Assembly (NCBI GenBank): GCA_026197075.1
Contig: JAPHQV010000012.1
Coordinates: 1 to 48,211 of the forward strand
Length of the DNA stretch: 48,211 nucleotides
DNA from: Gammaproteobacteria bacterium
Lineage (GTDB): Bacteria > Pseudomonadota > Gammaproteobacteria > DSM-19610
Direction of reading: 5' to 3'
The translations under genes and the position numbers were made by a program. The notes beneath the pieces are model-generated. The model was given only the letters and a program-made list of their open reading frames with translations, had not been told where the DNA came from and did not search any database. Positions 47,080 through 48,211 of this stretch are shown piece after piece. Position 1 is the stretch's first letter, and every line of letters begins with the position of its first letter.

Positions 47080-48211
47080 ATGAGTTACCAGGTTCTGGCG
47101 CGCAAATGGCGCCCGCGCAACTTCCATGAAATGGTGGGGCAGGAACATGTCCTGCGCGCCCTGGTGAACGCCCTGGACAACGACCGCCTGCACCACGCCT
47201 ACCTGTTCACCGGCACCCGCGGCGTGGGCAAGACCACCATCGCCCGTATCCTGGCCAAATCCCTCAATTGCGACAAGGGCGTCACCTCCGAGCCCTGCGG
47301 TGTCTGCTCCGCCTGCACCGAGATCGACGCCGGCCGCTTCGTGGACCTGATCGAGGTGGACGCCGCCTCGCGCACCAAGGTGGACGAGACCCGCGAGCTG
47401 CTGGAGAACGTGCAGTACGCGCCCAGCCGCGGCCGCTACAAGGTCTACCTCATCGACGAAGTGCACATGTTCTCCAACCACAGCTTCAACGCCCTGTTGA
47501 AGACCCTGGAGGAGCCACCGCCGCACGTGAAGTTTCTGCTGGCCACCACCGACCCGCAGAAGCTGCCGGTGACCATCCTGTCGCGCTGCCTGCAATTCAA
47601 CCTCAAGCGCCTGCCCCTGGACCGCATCACCGCGCACCTCGAAGACATCCTTGGGCGTGAGACCCTCGCGGCCGAGGCGCCGGCCCTGAAACTGCTGGGC
47701 CGCGCCGCCGACGGCAGCATGCGCGATGCCCTCAGCCTGCTCGACCAGGCCATCGCCTACGGCGGCGGCGCGGTGCACGAGGCGGAGGTGCGCGCCATGC
47801 TGGGCACCCTGGAGCACGATCATGTATTGCGCCTGCTGCGTGCCCTGGCGGCGAATGACGCGGCCGCGGTGCTGGCGGCGGTGGAACAGGCCGCCCAGCA
47901 GGTGCCGGATTTCGCCGGCCTGCTGGCCGAGTTGCTGACCCTGCTGCAGCAGGTGGCCCTGGCCCAGGCGGTGCCCGAGGCCCTGGACGAGAGCCTGGAC
48001 CACCGCGAGGCGGTGCTGGAGCTGGCCCGGGCCCTGGCGCCCGAGGACGTGCAGCTCTACTACCAGATCGGCCTCATCGGCCGCCGCGACCTGCCCCTGG
48101 CCCCGGACGCGCGTGGTGGCCTGGAAATGGTGCTGCTGCGCATGCTGGCCTTCCGTCCGGCGGCCGGCGCGCAACCGGCCGCGCCCGCGGGCAGTGCGCC
48201 GGCGGCGGCTG
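47080..48211 (+). CDS. dnaX: DNA polymerase III gamma/tau subunit, 3' end outside window
   Basis: 377 codons of the clamp-loader ATPase gene, open at the right edge. MSYQVLARKWRPRNFHEMVG is the typical start. Walker A is GTRGVGKT (45-52), the four zinc-binding Cys are 64, 73, 76 and 79, and Walker B is LIDEVHMF. LLKTLEEPP and TILSRCLQF are also standard. The Ala/Pro-rich linker begins just at the window end. Whether a programmed frameshift yields gamma cannot be seen here because that region is missing. Confidence 0.97.
   Translation, partial: MSYQVLARKWRPRNFHEMVGQEHVLRALVNALDNDRLHHAYLFTGTRGVGKTTIARILAKSLNCDKGVTSEPCGVCSACTEIDAGRFVDLIEVDAASRTKVDETRELLENVQYAPSRGRYKVYLIDEVHMFSNHSFNALLKTLEEPPPHVKFLLATTDPQKLPVTILSRCLQFNLKRLPLDRITAHLEDILGRETLAAEAPALKLLGRAADGSMRDALSLLDQAIAYGGGAVHEAEVRAMLGTLEHDHVLRLLRALAANDAAAVLAAVEQAAQQVPDFAGLLAELLTLLQQVALAQAVPEALDESLDHREAVLELARALAPEDVQLYYQIGLIGRRDLPLAPDARGGLEMVLLRMLAFRPAAGAQPAAPAGSAPAAA

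Noticed and set aside
47032-48174. 380-codon minus-strand frame at the right end
   Set aside because: It is opposite dnaX, whose motifs are all present in the plus strand.
1-48211. tRNA genes, rRNA, phage structural genes, integrases or an att site
   Set aside because: I looked for T-arm-like GGTTCRA motifs with acceptor stems and for integrase or capsid sequences and found none that could be supported.

Overview
The window looks like a GC-rich gammaproteobacterial chromosome, most similar in gene content to sulfur-oxidising or chemolithotrophic lineages. This rests on recognisable gammaproteobacterial genes (dbpA, yaeQ, yehS/DUF1456, YaiL/DUF2058, the speD-speE pair, 4.5S RNA directly upstream of dnaX) and on NnrS, FNR-like boxes and a possible CbbO/NorD remnant. 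The assignment is inference from reading only; no database search was possible.

Region 1-9 kb is a decaying defence and mobile-gene island. It opens inside a type I DNA methylase gene (hsdM). Where hsdS would be expected there are instead a DUF3883 nuclease-like protein, a GIY-YIG nuclease with a RAMA-like tail, an XRE-ImmA/IrrE regulator overlapping a MazF toxin, a 'mobile mystery protein A' regulator with only the first codons of its usual partner B, and a complete Fic protein. After these comes a deleted and frameshifted hsdR remnant, a 5'-truncated NERD nuclease, an SRAP protein (yedK), and a two-piece remnant of another Fic gene.

Region 9-19.5 kb, on the minus strand, is one two-gene unit: a 2296-residue secreted repeat protein (DUF11 repeats, SdrD-B-like repeats, OmpA-like end) whose stop overlaps the start of a 1219-residue predicted outer-membrane barrel protein.

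Region 19.5-23 kb holds a vapBC toxin-antitoxin pair, a second Fic gene with an inverted-repeat operator array, an S4/pseudouridine-synthase-like gene lacking the catalytic Asp, and palindromic REP-like repeats. Region 23-33.4 kb is mostly housekeeping: yehS, a PtsI-like PEP enzyme, dbpA, glutathione-dependent formaldehyde oxidation (fghA-frmA), a DnaQ-like exonuclease, DUF2058, yaeQ, a trypsin-like protease with a coiled-coil insert, a methyltransferase and a GlcG/HbpS-type protein.

Region 33.4-38.4 kb is a probable low-oxygen or nitrosative-stress block: a c-type cytochrome behind FNR-like sites, a FadL-type porin, a DUF2892 membrane protein, a TetR regulator and NnrS. Region 38.4-43.7 kb has a PAS-GGDEF protein, an aldolase fused to a Dabb domain, conserved small proteins, a probable CbbO/NorD remnant, an IS30 remnant and a hydrolase.

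The right end carries polyamine synthesis (an ornithine/lysine-type decarboxylase convergent with speD-speE), then ffs and the 5' part of dnaX. The most unusual items are the repeat-protein/barrel pair, the ImmA-MazF overlap with its palindromic promoter, the broken mystery A/B module beside Fic, the aldolase-Dabb fusion, and the terminator-containing leader before the decarboxylase.
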